Assembly: GCA_033439765.1 (NCBI GenBank) | Contig: JAULSN010000001.1 | Span: forward strand, 4,526,001 to 4,590,000 | DNA: 64,000 nucleotides | Source: Lasiosphaeria ovina | Lineage: Eukaryota > Ascomycota > Sordariomycetes > Sordariales > Lasiosphaeriaceae | Direction: 5' to 3' | In this document: positions 1 to 9,936 of the stretch, in pieces | Numbering within the stretch: the first letter of the stretch is position 1 | Layout of the letters: each line of letters begins with the position of its first letter | Program-made: the position numbers and the translations under genes | The notes under the pieces: generated by a model | Seen by the model: the letters and a program-made list of their open reading frames with translations, nothing else | Databases searched by the model: none | Told to the model about the DNA's origin: nothing

Positions 1-134
1 CCCGGATGCGTCGCCGACGTGCTACGGATCTTGGAGATGTGCACCGGCCGACCCGACAGCGTCGACAGCACCAGCCGCTGCGCAAACTGCCGGTGGCCTG
101 TGAAGCGCAGGAATTCGGGTTTCTGCTCCGCCAT
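1..134 (-). CDS. RCL1: RNA 3'-terminal phosphate cyclase-like protein Rcl1, N-terminal fragment
   Basis: Partial gene, cut by the window start. Reading leftwards from an ATG at 134-132 gives 44 codons. They include RFTGHRQFAQRLVLSTLSG followed by RPVHISKIRS, the opening strand-helix-strand of the Rcl1/RtcA family; yeast Rcl1 has a closely similar ATLSGKPIKIEKIRS segment. Rcl1 is a nucleolar U3 snoRNP/SSU-processome protein needed with Bms1 for early pre-rRNA cleavage and 18S rRNA production, and it is a catalytically dead relative of the RNA cyclase. The start is preceded by GCAGCT and no in-frame ATG lies upstream. The gene is divergent from the PPR-like gene at 572. The family call rests only on this N terminus; an active cyclase homologue is the main alternative but the KIR segment favours Rcl1. 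Confidence 0.85.
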   Translation of the reverse strand, partial: MAEQKPEFLRFTGHRQFAQRLVLSTLSGRPVHISKIRSTSATHP

Positions 135-571
135 AGCTGCGGTCTGGTGTGGTGTGTATGGCCGTTCGCTTTTGGCTGTGATATGTTGCGGTGGGGGAAT
201 TCGTGGTACTGGATCTGGGCTCGCTCTCCTCTCGCCGCCAATCCATCAGTTCAGTCGCATAACCACTTGCCGACCAAAAGTCAAAGTAAATTTTGGAGGT
301 CCTGCCGCTTCTGCCGGGCGGTGTAGCTTTTTGGTCTCTTATCGGCTAGGAAGGCGCGCTGATAAGCGGCTCAGTAGCAAAAAAATTACAGCGGAACAGG
401 GGGGTTCGTCTGTGATTCTGGGGGCTTGAGAGTGGTCTCCATGTCCACCATCGTCTTGCATCAGACTGAGTACCTGCATTTGCTCAATTTTCTTTTGCCC
501 TTTCTTTCGCTGGCGCTCTCTTTTTACATATACGGCGACTGCAGTAGTCTTGCGCCCTCTCCCTCTCTCTG
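135..571. promoter_or_regulatory. Divergent promoter between RCL1 and the PPR-like gene
   Basis: This 437-bp stretch separates two divergently read start codons and must hold both promoters. The last 100 bases before the plus-strand ATG are pyrimidine-rich (TTTGCCCTTTCTTTCGCTGG, then CCCTCTCCCTCTCTCT directly before the start), typical of fungal transcription start regions. An ATATACGG stretch lies at about 528. No protein-like reading frame is supported here. Confidence 0.6.
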
Positions 572-3124
572 ATGCCTCCTCGAACCTTTTCGTTGGACCT
601 GAGCCGTAGCAGCTACGTCTGCAAGTCTTGCCTCACGAACCTGCGCATCTCAAACCAGCCAAAGTGGCTGGCGAGACACGGCTCAAGCGTCGCCCAGAAA
701 GCGCAACAACCGCAATATCCTACCGGACAGAAAAGGCTCAAGCCGAAGGCTACAACTGAGACCATCTCGCTCGAAGACCTCCAGAAAGCCTTCACACAGC
801 TGAAGACGGAAGCCCGGGAGCAGGAGCAGGAGCAGGCGCAGGCGCCGCCCGCCAAGACCGACGACGATGTATCCTCCACCGCGAGGCCGACTCAACCACT
901 CACTGTGCGCTATTACAACGAGATACAGCCAGGCACGTACAAGCGCATGCCCGATAAAGATGGCTTTACTACCTCGGCCAAGCTCGACACCAAGATCGAG
1001 GCAGCCATCAACGAGCTCGAGCAGCAAATGGCGAGCACGGTCGAGATGCTCCAGCAGATGGAGGAAGTTGGAATGCAGGATAAAGCCGACGACCTGAGGA
1101 AACAATTTAAAAAAACTCTCCGCGACCAGTACAAGGGCAAGACCGGCCCCGAGGCCGAAGAGCACCGGTTGCTCCGTATACTTGGCTTCAGCGGGGCCCG
1201 CCATCGGGCCGTAGCCAACCTGAACCGGTTCCTGGCTCGCGAAAACGTTGTCAAGGGCGGCGTTCCCAGGCCGAAGGACCTGTTGGAGTGCTGGAAGTCC
1301 TACTCGGCCGCCCGCAAGTCTCTCTCAGCAGCCTGGGAGAATGTGCCTCGCGGTGTTTGGGATTTCCTGTGGACGACCCTGTCGTGGGAGGAAGGAGTCG
1401 ACAACCCCAACCGGATGTCGCACATCTACGTCCTGGCTAAGGACATGAGTGCTGCCGGCGTGGTGTTGAGGGATTCCCAGCAGCTGCTGGCCATCGAGGC
1501 CATGTTCATCGAGGGGTGGCAGGCTGAGGCCATCGAGGCCTGGAAGAAGGCTGTTACCCTGGGATCGAAGCCCGAAACCTTCAAGGAGTACTGGGAGCTA
1601 GGCGTCCGCATGTGCTGCATCTATGGAGACACGGAACGCGCCCAGAGAGCCGCCGACATGCTCCTGAACTCGGCACATGACACGGACCCCAGGATCATCA
1701 TCCCCATCGTCCGCGCTTTGGCGGCCAAGGAACCGACGCGTGAGCAAGCGTGGACCCTATACCGGGATATGCGGGATCTCCTCGGAACGAGCATGACGAT
1801 CGAGGACTACGACGTTGTGATTGGCTCGTTTTTGGCGTGCAACTGTGTCGAATTTGCCTTGCAGGCCTTTGTCGACATGATGTTCGCCGGCGCTATCGAT
1901 GTCCGCGGCAAGACCAGGCTTCCCACGGCAGTCGGCAATCATTTCTTCCTTGGGAAGTGGTTGAAACGGCTCATAGGGGCCGGTCAACTGGATGAGGCTT
2001 ATCAGGTGGCAGTGTTTCTCCAAACAAAGGGGGTGGTCGCCTCGCCCATTCAACTCAACGGTCTAATTGGGGCTTGGATAAGGTCAGGGTCTGCCGAAGA
2101 CCTAGACAAGGCGGAAAGACTGGCTTGGGACATGATTCACACACGCCTGGAACATGTTTACCTGCGTCACCGGGCGGCATCGATGGACCAGCCCACCCGG
2201 TTCTATGCCCCATACGTTCCGCCCACGGTTGGTGAAGATGGCAGCGGGTTCAAGTGCAAAGCGAGAGCCACTGCCGAGACCATATCTCTACTGGCTGAGA
2301 ACTACTGCTCCCGGGGGCTTCACGATCGCCTAAAGGAGCTGTGGGAGGGTTCCCAGCGCGCCGAGATCACGACAACTGCCTTCTTCATGAACCAGCTGAT
2401 CCGGTCGCACAGCCACAACATGAAAGCGGACGATGCTGTAGCGTTGTACCGATCCATGACCAAGGAACAGAACATCAGACCGGATGGACACACATTCCTC
2501 ACCCTGTTCAGCACCCTCTCTGTCAATCGACTTATCCAACGTGATGAAGTTCTCTCGGCCAAGGACGTGGTCAGCGGAAGGCAGTTCTTTAGCGACATGG
2601 TTGAGGCAGACTGGGTGTTTGATTCGCCCGAGCTCTTTGGCATCCTGCCGAGGACAATCTTGTTCTCGATGCTCAAAGCACACGACTATACCGGCATGCT
2701 TGTTGCGGCGCGAGCGATGAAGGAGATCTTTGCCTACACGCCGCCGGAACCGCTTCTCATCGAGCTGGCCACAGGCTCGACGATGTTGAAAGCGCCGACG
2801 AAGCGGAACTTGGAGCGCCTCATGAGTGGCACCATGACCGTCGAGGGACTGATGAAGCGCCACAGAGCGGCAGTAGCACCCGGCCAGCGGCTCGACCCGG
2901 ACAACATGACTGTGGACCAGAGGGCTGCCGAGCTGCATGCCGTGCTCGAGCAGCTCATCCTGCTCAAGGCCGGCTTGCAGGACGTGGACCCGAACGCCAA
3001 CCTCCGGCCGGCGCTCGAGGCTGCGGCGCGCGACATGGGCGTGTACGATATCGTGATCGCCCCGGACCCGAAGAAGATTTCCAAGCACAGGAAGCTGGAC
3101 AAGAAGGCTCTTCAGGAGATGTAG
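572..3124 (+). CDS. Mitochondrial pentatricopeptide-repeat-like protein
   Basis: Intronless 850-residue protein starting at ATG 572 behind a pyrimidine tract. Residues 1-50 form a basic, Ser-rich, acid-poor presequence with a YVCKSCLTNL segment, a pattern common at the N termini of fungal mitochondrial gene-expression proteins. Residues 75-110 are a Glu/Gln-rich spacer. From about 190 to 720 the sequence is almost entirely helical, with 30-40-residue PPR-like units such as EDYDVVIGSFLACNCVEFAL and GHTFLTLFSTLSVNRLI, and repeated A/L-x-x-x-Y-x-x-M endings. The C terminus is basic (KKISKHRKLDKKALQEM). By family, such proteins bind organellar RNA and act in mitochondrial RNA processing, translation or ribosome assembly. 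I infer mitochondrial location from the presequence and cannot assign a yeast orthologue. It diverges from RCL1. Confidence 0.7.
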   Translation: MPPRTFSLDLSRSSYVCKSCLTNLRISNQPKWLARHGSSVAQKAQQPQYPTGQKRLKPKATTETISLEDLQKAFTQLKTEAREQEQEQAQAPPAKTDDDVSSTARPTQPLTVRYYNEIQPGTYKRMPDKDGFTTSAKLDTKIEAAINELEQQMASTVEMLQQMEEVGMQDKADDLRKQFKKTLRDQYKGKTGPEAEEHRLLRILGFSGARHRAVANLNRFLARENVVKGGVPRPKDLLECWKSYSAARKSLSAAWENVPRGVWDFLWTTLSWEEGVDNPNRMSHIYVLAKDMSAAGVVLRDSQQLLAIEAMFIEGWQAEAIEAWKKAVTLGSKPETFKEYWELGVRMCCIYGDTERAQRAADMLLNSAHDTDPRIIIPIVRALAAKEPTREQAWTLYRDMRDLLGTSMTIEDYDVVIGSFLACNCVEFALQAFVDMMFAGAIDVRGKTRLPTAVGNHFFLGKWLKRLIGAGQLDEAYQVAVFLQTKGVVASPIQLNGLIGAWIRSGSAEDLDKAERLAWDMIHTRLEHVYLRHRAASMDQPTRFYAPYVPPTVGEDGSGFKCKARATAETISLLAENYCSRGLHDRLKELWEGSQRAEITTTAFFMNQLIRSHSHNMKADDAVALYRSMTKEQNIRPDGHTFLTLFSTLSVNRLIQRDEVLSAKDVVSGRQFFSDMVEADWVFDSPELFGILPRTILFSMLKAHDYTGMLVAARAMKEIFAYTPPEPLLIELATGSTMLKAPTKRNLERLMSGTMTVEGLMKRHRAAVAPGQRLDPDNMTVDQRAAELHAVLEQLILLKAGLQDVDPNANLRPALEAAARDMGVYDIVIAPDPKKISKHRKLDKKALQEM

Positions 3125-3765
3125 CGAGGCAACTGCCATGTAATGTTGTATGAATATACTCTGGCTCTTTTTTGTACATAATCAACCTCTCGTTTCCCGC
3201 CTGCTGTTCAAACAAACACTACTTTCCGCCCGCTGTCTCGTTTCCGCTGCACGTGTTGTTGAATGTAGAATGTAGTGTTGAGCAACCATTCGACTCAATC
3301 CGGCGTCAGGGGCTAGCAGTTAGATGGACAAATGCCCATGTCGAGCGCGAAGCCGTCAGGAATAATGCCTAGTGCTTCGATCCAGTGCCCCTCCTGACTA
3401 GCATGGGGAAGGTAGCAATCAGGCATTGCACTGGAGGAGACAGCAGTTGTGGTACACAGCAGTCAGTCTAGTGCAGTTGGAGGAATTTGCATCAGGGGTA
3501 AGCAGCTCGATGGATTATGGATTGCGTGCTACACAGGCAGGTTAAGCGCCAGCCAGCCAGCCAGCCAGCCGGTGCCAGAGTTCTGCGTCAATCTAGTGAA
3601 TCTTCGAGCAGCAGGGGGAGAAGCCCATGTAAATGAATCAGTAAATAAACAAGAGGATGGAAGGAGTACGTAGTGGGATGTAGGCTTGTTCTGCAGAGGA
3701 CGGGGGGGATGCGTGCTATACATAGCAGCAGCGATGACGTCGGCCGTTGAAGATTGTTTGCTTGT

Positions 3766-3825
<60 letters not shown>

Positions 3826-4804
3826 GGTTCTGGATTCTGAAAAACATCGGGTCATTTTTGGGGTTTATATATAGCGATGCCGTAGCCAGCCATACCCCGG
3901 GAATGGGAATGGGAATGGGGAGGATGGAGGATGAAGAGGCACAGGACCCGAGTGCCGATAGTCTGGATCCGCGACTGCATATCGGACATTTTTGTTTTGG
4001 GCAGCGGCGCTTGGAGAGGCCCCCTCCCCCCCGCCCCTGGCATGTGAATTATTGATTTTTTGAGCCTCTTCGTTGCATCAGACTCGGCGCTTGTTTTTTG
4101 ACTTGTCTTTGTTGGGTTTGTGGTTTCGAAGGAGGGACAATGTATCTTTGCAACTTTGGTACTTGTGCATTTGAGAGCTGTTTGTTTTTCGTCTGTGTCG
4201 CTGTGTCACTCACTGTATCACTCACTGTAGGTAGGTGGCTTCAGGGTTGTGTGAGTGCTTGGTTTGGAAGGAAGGTGAGTTACGGATACTTGGTGAGTCT
4301 CGACCGTTTTGGAAGGTTGTTTGTCTGGCTTGTTTTGTAAAACGGAGGTTTTCTAGTTGAATGGACGGTGGTGCTTAACTGAAGGGATTGGTTAAGCCAA
4401 CTGCTCAAGGCCAGTACACCCAGAAAGTGAGGTGGTCCTGTGCTTGATTGCGCAATTGCTGTTGTTGAAAGGTCGAGGCGGAATGAAATCTAGGCACTGA
4501 GTCACCCCTCCAAACTGAGGTTTCAACAACACCTCAACCTTACCTGACGTGCCCGTGCACCTTGCCTGCCTCAATCACTTCCGTCTTCCCGCAAAACCTC
4601 GCACGCCCGTCAAGAGCGATAATTAAAAAGACGAGGCTCGCTCATTTGCAGATATTTTCCATTTTCTCGACCAAGGCAGGTAGGTGCCGTACCTTGGGCT
4701 GCCGGCTTTGTGTCGCGCATCCATCTTTCACTCTCCCCTCGTCTGTCGTAGCACAAGAAGGAACACAGGAGGGCGGTCGGAAGCCAGGCCATATCTCATT
4801 CCAA
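3125..4804. other. Intergenic region and 5' leader of the G-patch gene
   Basis: About 1.7 kb with no convincing coding region. It contains a short CCAG run at about 3550-3571, a long GT microsatellite, a triple GGGAAT repeat at about 3899-3917 and T/G-rich DNA from 4080 to 4340. The final 250 bases read open in frame with the downstream gene but contain no in-frame ATG and look like leader. A GTAGGT...TCGTAG pair (about 4680-4750) could be a leader intron, but this is unproven. Confidence 0.55.
3767..3824. repeat. (GT)29 microsatellite
   Basis: An uninterrupted run of 29 GT dinucleotides in the intergenic region downstream of the PPR-like gene. Purely alternating GT of this length can adopt Z-DNA and is usually length-polymorphic between strains. 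Confidence 0.97.
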
Positions 4805-6028
4805 ATGAGCTCATCCGCCAGAAATGGCGGCCGGCTGGCTCCCCCGGCAGCAGTGTCGCCGGAAGATGACGACGAGGACGACTACATGACCATGACCTTT
4901 GCCGACACCCCGGCGCTCGCCCAGCCCGAGACCTCGCTGCAGCGGCGTGAGAGACTGCGGCGTGAAGCCGAGAAGCGCAGCCGCCCCAAGTCCAAGGCGG
5001 AACTAGCCGCTGAGGAAGAGGCCCGCCGCGAGGCCGCCCTGTCACGCTCGCTGCTGGAGCCCCTGCACGACGGCAGCTTGCGGAAGAGCAAGGGCCTTGC
5101 CATGATGGCCAAGATGGGCTTCAAGGCCGGCAGCGCCCTGGGGAAGCAGGCCAGCCCAGATGCTGCCGACACCGCCGGCAGTGGCGCAAGCAACAGCACC
5201 GCCATCGTCGAGCCCATCCGCGTCGTCATCAAAGGCGGCCGCGAGGGCATCGGCCTCGAGAACGAGCGCAAGCGCCAGCTCCGCGAGACTACTGAAGCCG
5301 CCGGCGAGGGCCCCGAGGCAAAACGCCCCAAGTTCATCGACCCTGCCGAGTACCGTGCCGCGCGCAGCCGCGAGATCGAGGAGGCACGCCTCGGCAGGCT
5401 GGTCTACGCTGCGCAGAAGGTCGCCGAGAGCATGGACGAAGATATTTGGGGTAAGGAGCAAGACGGTAATCTCACGGCAACATCAACAAAGACGACAGCC
5501 GAATCCGCAGAAACAACAGCAGCAGGACGTGGTCCCGATGATATGTCTAGAACTGATGACGAAGCAGCAACAACAACCATAGCGGCACCCACAAGCACGG
5601 AGCAGAACAGGAAGAAGAAATGGACGCGGGCGAACGCAGGCCGCACCGTTTCATCGCGCCCGCTGCAGTCCATCCCCGTCGTCTGGCGGGGCCTGGTCAA
5701 GGGACGAGAGCAGGCTGAGCAGACCCGCCGGATGCGGCACGACCTTGAGCAGAGCAGCTTGTCGCGTCTCCCGACGTACGACGACGCCGACGAGGACGAG
5801 GACGACCGTCGCGCGCTGGGCAAGGCGCCGACGGCCTACGTCGCGGCCGAGGACCTCGACGACGAGGACCTGGAGCTGGACGAGTTCAACGCGCTGCCCC
5901 CCGACGAGAGACTGCGCCGCCTCGTCGAGTACCTGCGCCGCGAGCACTACTACTGCTTCTGGTGCAAGTTCAAGTACCCCGACGCCCAGATGGAGGACTG
6001 TCCTGGCCTGACCGAAGAGGACCACTAG
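4805..6028 (+). CDS. G-patch domain protein, GPATCH11/CCDC75-like
   Basis: 407-residue protein from ATG 4805 (context CCAAATGAG). The frame is open upstream to about 4562 but offers no ATG, so the shorter start is chosen. Acidic residues 20-27 are followed by a charged helix (about 45-80). A G-patch spans about residues 94-155: KSKGLAMMAKMGFKAGSALG, then VVIKGGREGIGLENERK. A low-complexity Thr/Ala linker follows. The C-terminal 50 residues match the DUF4187 zinc-binding tail of GPATCH11: LRRLVEYLRREHYYCFWCKF, then CPG near the end, with Cys residues in C-x2-C plus a further Cys. G-patch proteins typically activate DEAH-box RNA helicases in splicing or ribosome assembly. GPATCH11 homologues are poorly characterised and a nuclear RNA role is inferred. 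No intron is needed. Confidence 0.85.
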   Translation: MSSSARNGGRLAPPAAVSPEDDDEDDYMTMTFADTPALAQPETSLQRRERLRREAEKRSRPKSKAELAAEEEARREAALSRSLLEPLHDGSLRKSKGLAMMAKMGFKAGSALGKQASPDAADTAGSGASNSTAIVEPIRVVIKGGREGIGLENERKRQLRETTEAAGEGPEAKRPKFIDPAEYRAARSREIEEARLGRLVYAAQKVAESMDEDIWGKEQDGNLTATSTKTTAESAETTAAGRGPDDMSRTDDEAATTTIAAPTSTEQNRKKKWTRANAGRTVSSRPLQSIPVVWRGLVKGREQAEQTRRMRHDLEQSSLSRLPTYDDADEDEDDRRALGKAPTAYVAAEDLDDEDLELDEFNALPPDERLRRLVEYLRREHYYCFWCKFKYPDAQMEDCPGLTEEDH

Positions 6029-6537
6029 CAAGCTGCCACTCGATGAGGGAGTGCTCGGGAGACAATGGTCCATGTATTGTAGTTGCGTGTATGAAAGCGC
6101 GTCGACCGACCCACTGGTCCAGCTCGGTAGCAGGATGGCGGTCACGTCGGCGTATATAGCTTCACATCGATGGCCCTACAGCGGGTTGTAAAAGTACAGG
6201 GGTATATGCCCATTCAGTCTGCCCTCGCCGGGTCAGTTCTCGTGAAATAGTTGTCCGCCACAAGTATGGATACTCTCAAAGCAAGCGATGTCAAGCACCG
6301 ACGCTCTGTCTCGAGTGTCATGGCGCTCTTTAACTCGTAAATATTGAGTTGGCCCTTTTCTTGGGTTATGAGATACAAACGAGCCTCTAGGCCCTCTCGT
6401 GCCATTCTCTCTTCTTAAAATAGTAGGTTATTTGCCCCTGGTTTGCTCTTTCTCTTTCTCTTCCTCTTCCTCTTCGTAGCTTTCAACACAGTTCAGTTAT
6501 TGTCACGAGCAGCAAAGGTACCAACTCTGATGGAGAT

Positions 6538-6669
6538 ATGAAGCATTCTTAGTGTTCGTTTTAGTATGTGCGTGGTGATGGGTATAAGCCATTTCACCTT
6601 TTTGATAGATCTAACTGTGGAAGTTCCTCCATGAGCAGACGAAATACAACATGAAGCATTCTTAATGTT
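6538..6669. repeat. 19-bp direct repeats flanking a hairpin-bearing insert
   Basis: ATGAAGCATTCTTAGTGTT at 6538-6556 recurs as ATGAAGCATTCTTAATGTT at 6651-6669, 18 of 19 bases identical. They bracket about 94 bp that contains the hairpin element described separately. The arrangement resembles a target-site duplication left by retroposition of a small RNA or SINE, but it could also be a plain local duplication. Confidence 0.75.
6562..6640 (+). repeat. Hairpin-bearing dispersed repeat, copy A
   Basis: About 80 bp that align with 60629-60710. The 25-nt core at 6574-6598 reads GGTGATGG, then a 7-nt loop, then CCATTTCACC. It can fold as GGTGA pairing with TCACC and TGG with CCA, leaving a two-base bulge. 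Copy B keeps both arms exactly while four of five central loop bases differ. A second shared block, ACTGTGGA followed by C-rich sequence, lies 15-17 bases downstream. No protein frame is shared. It could be a retroposed small structured RNA or a short mobile element; orientation is arbitrary. Confidence 0.65.
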
Positions 6670-6959
6670 TTAACTGCAACCGCCAATGCCAGCATCGCTG
6701 TCCGCAGCGCTGAGGTCTTCTTCATTTTTATTTCCACAATAACCAATCAACTATGGAGTAACTAGGTACACTTATTGACTTGGTTGCCTGTAAATAGGCC
6801 ACCTCCTCTCCACAGCAACAGCCACCAGTTAGCACAACGACAACAAGAAAAGATCTGACTGATCAACCAAGCATGGGGAGAGAAAGATCTGCAACCAAAC
6901 ACCATTTCAGTTCCGGACACCGAACCACAACCGTGTCTCAAAGTGTCGACAACTCACCG

Positions 6960-6990
6960 AGCCGCGAGCCGCGAGCCGCGAGCTGCGAGC
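6960..6990. repeat. GCCGCGA heptamer tandem repeat
   Basis: Four head-to-tail copies of a GCCGCGA unit, the last one slightly altered (GCTGCGA). Intergenic simple sequence with no coding context. Confidence 0.9.
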
Positions 6991-7310
6991 CTCAAAACCT
7001 CGTCCACACATAGACGCCTCACTCAGCAGTCACCAGACACATGCGTCCGCGTCAAAGCCGGCAAGAAAAGGCGATGAAACACGGTCAACACACACCAAGA
7101 TGACACTCACCGCTGCGTCTGCGCGACACAGTGTGCCTCTCTTCTCCCCTTGCTCTGGAGTGACTTGTCCCCCCCTCCTCGAGTTGACAGCTGTCTACTG
7201 AGCCCCATGGGGGAGCGCTCTCAGACAGGAAGCAGCCTCGCCACAGCTCTCCAGATGGGAGCGGGTTACGTGCTTATGGAAGAGACAACAGGCGTCGAAA
7301 TGGATGTCTG

Positions 7311-7334
7311 CATCGGCATCGGCATCGGCATCGG
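7311..7334. repeat. (CATCGG)4 hexamer repeat
   Basis: Four perfect copies of CATCGG in the gene-free region. A short frame runs through it but its composition is dictated by the repeat. Confidence 0.92.
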
Positions 7335-8400
7335 TATATGTATCGAGGGGGGGAAGAGAAAAGAGGCGCAGATCAGATACAAATGTGAAGCCGGCGCCGA
7401 CGTCCATCTACCTGTGAGACGTACGTAGAGGGGCAAATAGCCCGACAGACGCAAAACAGCACGACGGCGGCCCCTTTTTAGTCACGGCTCCCTAAACCGG
7501 CCGGCACCCACTCACATGAGACACGGCCGCCGACGGACGCAAACACTGAGTGGGAGATAGATTCTTTGCCCGTTTTGGTCGAGAGAGCTAACAATAGTTA
7601 TCAGCAGAGTAAAGTAGGACGAGACAAGGCAAGGCACCTACCTACTTACCTATTTTGCCTCCGTAATGGTCAGAATGTCAGACGGCATGTTGCGCTGAAA
7701 GGCGAGTTTGTAAGTATGCATCGTGCGCTTACTCACCTCTTCGTGGCTCCATTCTGTCTTGTGTTCTGGATACTGTGCCACGGTAAGATTTCTACTCTCA
7801 GCCTCAAGGTAGCCAGCCTGGGGTCCGGAAGCTGTCGTTGCCTACAGCTTCTGGTATCAACGCCGGTGCCAAAAAGAAATAGTAAACCACAACGCTTGGT
7901 TCTATCTGGCCCCATCTATGTTTCGCCTTTTACCTTCCCCACCACCTTTGGGCGCCACGGGGCAGGCTGAGAACTAATTAGGGGGTCGACGCCGACATCA
8001 ACAGCGACATGACACGACAGACAGCAATGACAAAAAAAAAAGTCTTCGGCCCCCATACATGCTGCGAAAAGATAATCGAGGCTTTCCAATAAGCAGAGCC
8101 GATTATCGACCTCGGAACCGAAGGACCCGGACAATCGTCATGACGACTGACGCCCAGCCGGCACAGCACTCAGGTGCAGCGTGAACCTGTGAAGATGGGC
8201 GAGGGGGCGCGGCAAGCCCACGGCACATACTACGCTGTCTGTCTCTCTCTCTGACAATCGCACCCACACAAGGCCAATCGCTAAAAGGGTTGACAGAGAA
8301 AAACCCGGGAGAAGACAAAACACTGACAGAAAAAAAAAAGCAAACTCTCCGAGACCGAGCGGCACGGCTACAGGACAGGACCGGCCGCGCAACCTGTCCA

Positions 8401-8404
<4 letters not shown>

Positions 8405-8430
<26 letters not shown>
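8405..8430. repeat. (TC)13 microsatellite
   Basis: Thirteen TC dinucleotides in a row, followed by TTCTCAG. Intergenic. Confidence 0.95.
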
Positions 8431-8435
<5 letters not shown>

Positions 8436-8494
8436 AGCCCAACAGCCCTCCACCTCCTTCCTGCCTGTATTGTACCACGTGCGACATGTTGGGA

Positions 8495-8515
8495 GGCGGC
8501 GGCGGCGGCGGCGGC
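8495..8515. repeat. (GGC)7 trinucleotide repeat
   Basis: Seven consecutive GGC triplets in intergenic DNA. A GCC run of similar size lies near 8902. Confidence 0.93.
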
Positions 8516-9892
8516 GTGTTGAACCCCCCATCCCAAAAAGCGAAAGATGGGGATTAGGGAAAAAACCAAGTCCGCGATGCATTCGCACGCACCCTTTGTC
8601 TTTGTAAGGGAAAAAACCGACAGAAAAGGAAGCGGCGAGGTACATTCTTATTTTCCCCGCCAGCCGCCCGCTGTCCAGCAAAGTACACGTGTAAGCCCCC
8701 TCTTCTCTCTGGGACGCCGAACCAGCTACGATCACAGGTGAGAGAAGAGATAAAATAAATCAGGAAAAAAAAGTCGCCATGAATTCAATCCTCTAGGAAT
8801 TTGTCTGCGCTACGGGTTACACCGTCACGATAAAAAAGACACTCGGTTCACGTGGCTACTCGCTCACTCACTCTGGACAGCGCGTGGAGTTGCTACATTG
8901 CGCCGCCGCCGCCGCCGCCCACCCCGTCTCCTCCCGCTCCTCGCAGGCTGACAAGCAGGCAAACAAGCAGGCGCCGGGCGGCGGAGCCCCGGCAGTTGAC
9001 ACCCGTCAGCCAGTCTTATTTTTTTGTGTCTTTCTTCCCGACAACTTACGTTGCAACGACACATGCCGGGGCACAGAAGAGAAATAAAGAAAAAGAGCCG
9101 TACAAACCAAGTGGTCTGACTTGGGTCTGACTTTGACTTTGACTTGACTGGAAAAACATTGCCGGGCCACTTACTGGACTTGGGCCGGCGAACAGGCCTC
9201 CTCGACCCGCAGGTCTGGGGCGGGCAAAGACTCCCTCTGAAAGGATTACGGCTCTTTGGTGGGCAGCGGGGGAGAGGGCCGAGCGCCATGTAGGACCCCG
9301 ACCCCGTCGGCGACGTGGGGCATATAGCGGACGAGAACACAGTCCACTATAACCTTAGGCAAGACAACCACTGCACAGGCAGTTCTTTTGGGGGTGTGTG
9401 CTGCAGGCCCGAGAGCCTCTCGGACCTGCTAGCATCCATACATACTGCGCAGGATGGTGGGCCTGCAGATAACTAAGGTAACTGCTGGACTACGCGACCA
9501 CATACTGTGTACATACAATAGTGCCCGCAGGTTGGCTATTGTCTGACCGAGATATGGGAAGCCGACGATGGGCCCGACGCCGGCGAACTGCAACGCCCGG
9601 GCCTTCACTCACGGCCCACCTACCTTACCTTACCTACGTACCCTCTTTGCTGGTCTTGTCTGTCCATCATGTAGGTACCTGTGTCCACATACAGTACATG
9701 ACATGTTGCGTGAGACTCGGGATGCAGCCATCGCCGAGATCTGACAACCGAAAGACAGCCAGTCAGTCTGCCACTTGGACGTCAGCGCGATTGCGGGGTA
9801 ATAGTATCCGTACAGACAGACCTAAGACACCGGAACAAGTGAGAAAAGAAGAAGAAAAAGCGAATGCGAGGAAGGAAGGAAGGAATCTCCAC

Positions 9893-9936
9893 CCCACCAC
9901 CACCACCACCACCACCTCCTCCTCCTCCTCCTCCTC
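9893..9936. repeat. CAC/ACC run fused to a CTC run
   Basis: Seven or eight CAC triplets pass directly into about seven CTC triplets, forming a 44-bp pyrimidine-rich compound microsatellite in intergenic DNA. Confidence 0.93.

Larger units (their letters stand above)
6029..8100. other. Gene-free region downstream of the G-patch gene
   Basis: About 2 kb, moderately AT-rich between 6200 and 6800, with no protein-like frame. It includes the 3' end of the G-patch transcript, the hairpin repeat at 6562-6640 with its flanking direct repeats, a heptamer repeat near 6960 and a hexamer repeat near 7311. Confidence 0.6.

Noticed and set aside
2330..3139. 269-codon open frame on the minus strand
   Set aside because: Lies antisense within the PPR-like gene, whose plus-strand product is continuous and domain-like; the antisense product has no recognisable motif.
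3310..3405. tRNA-like pattern: GGGGC ... TTCGATCC ... GCCCC
   Set aside because: Outer GGGGC/GCCCC pairing exists, but the last two acceptor pairs fail, no T-stem forms around TTCGATC and the A-box lacks the required A14.
4562..4804. Upstream in-frame extension of the G-patch protein
   Set aside because: The frame is open but has no ATG; the first ATG is at 4805 and the protein family starts there.
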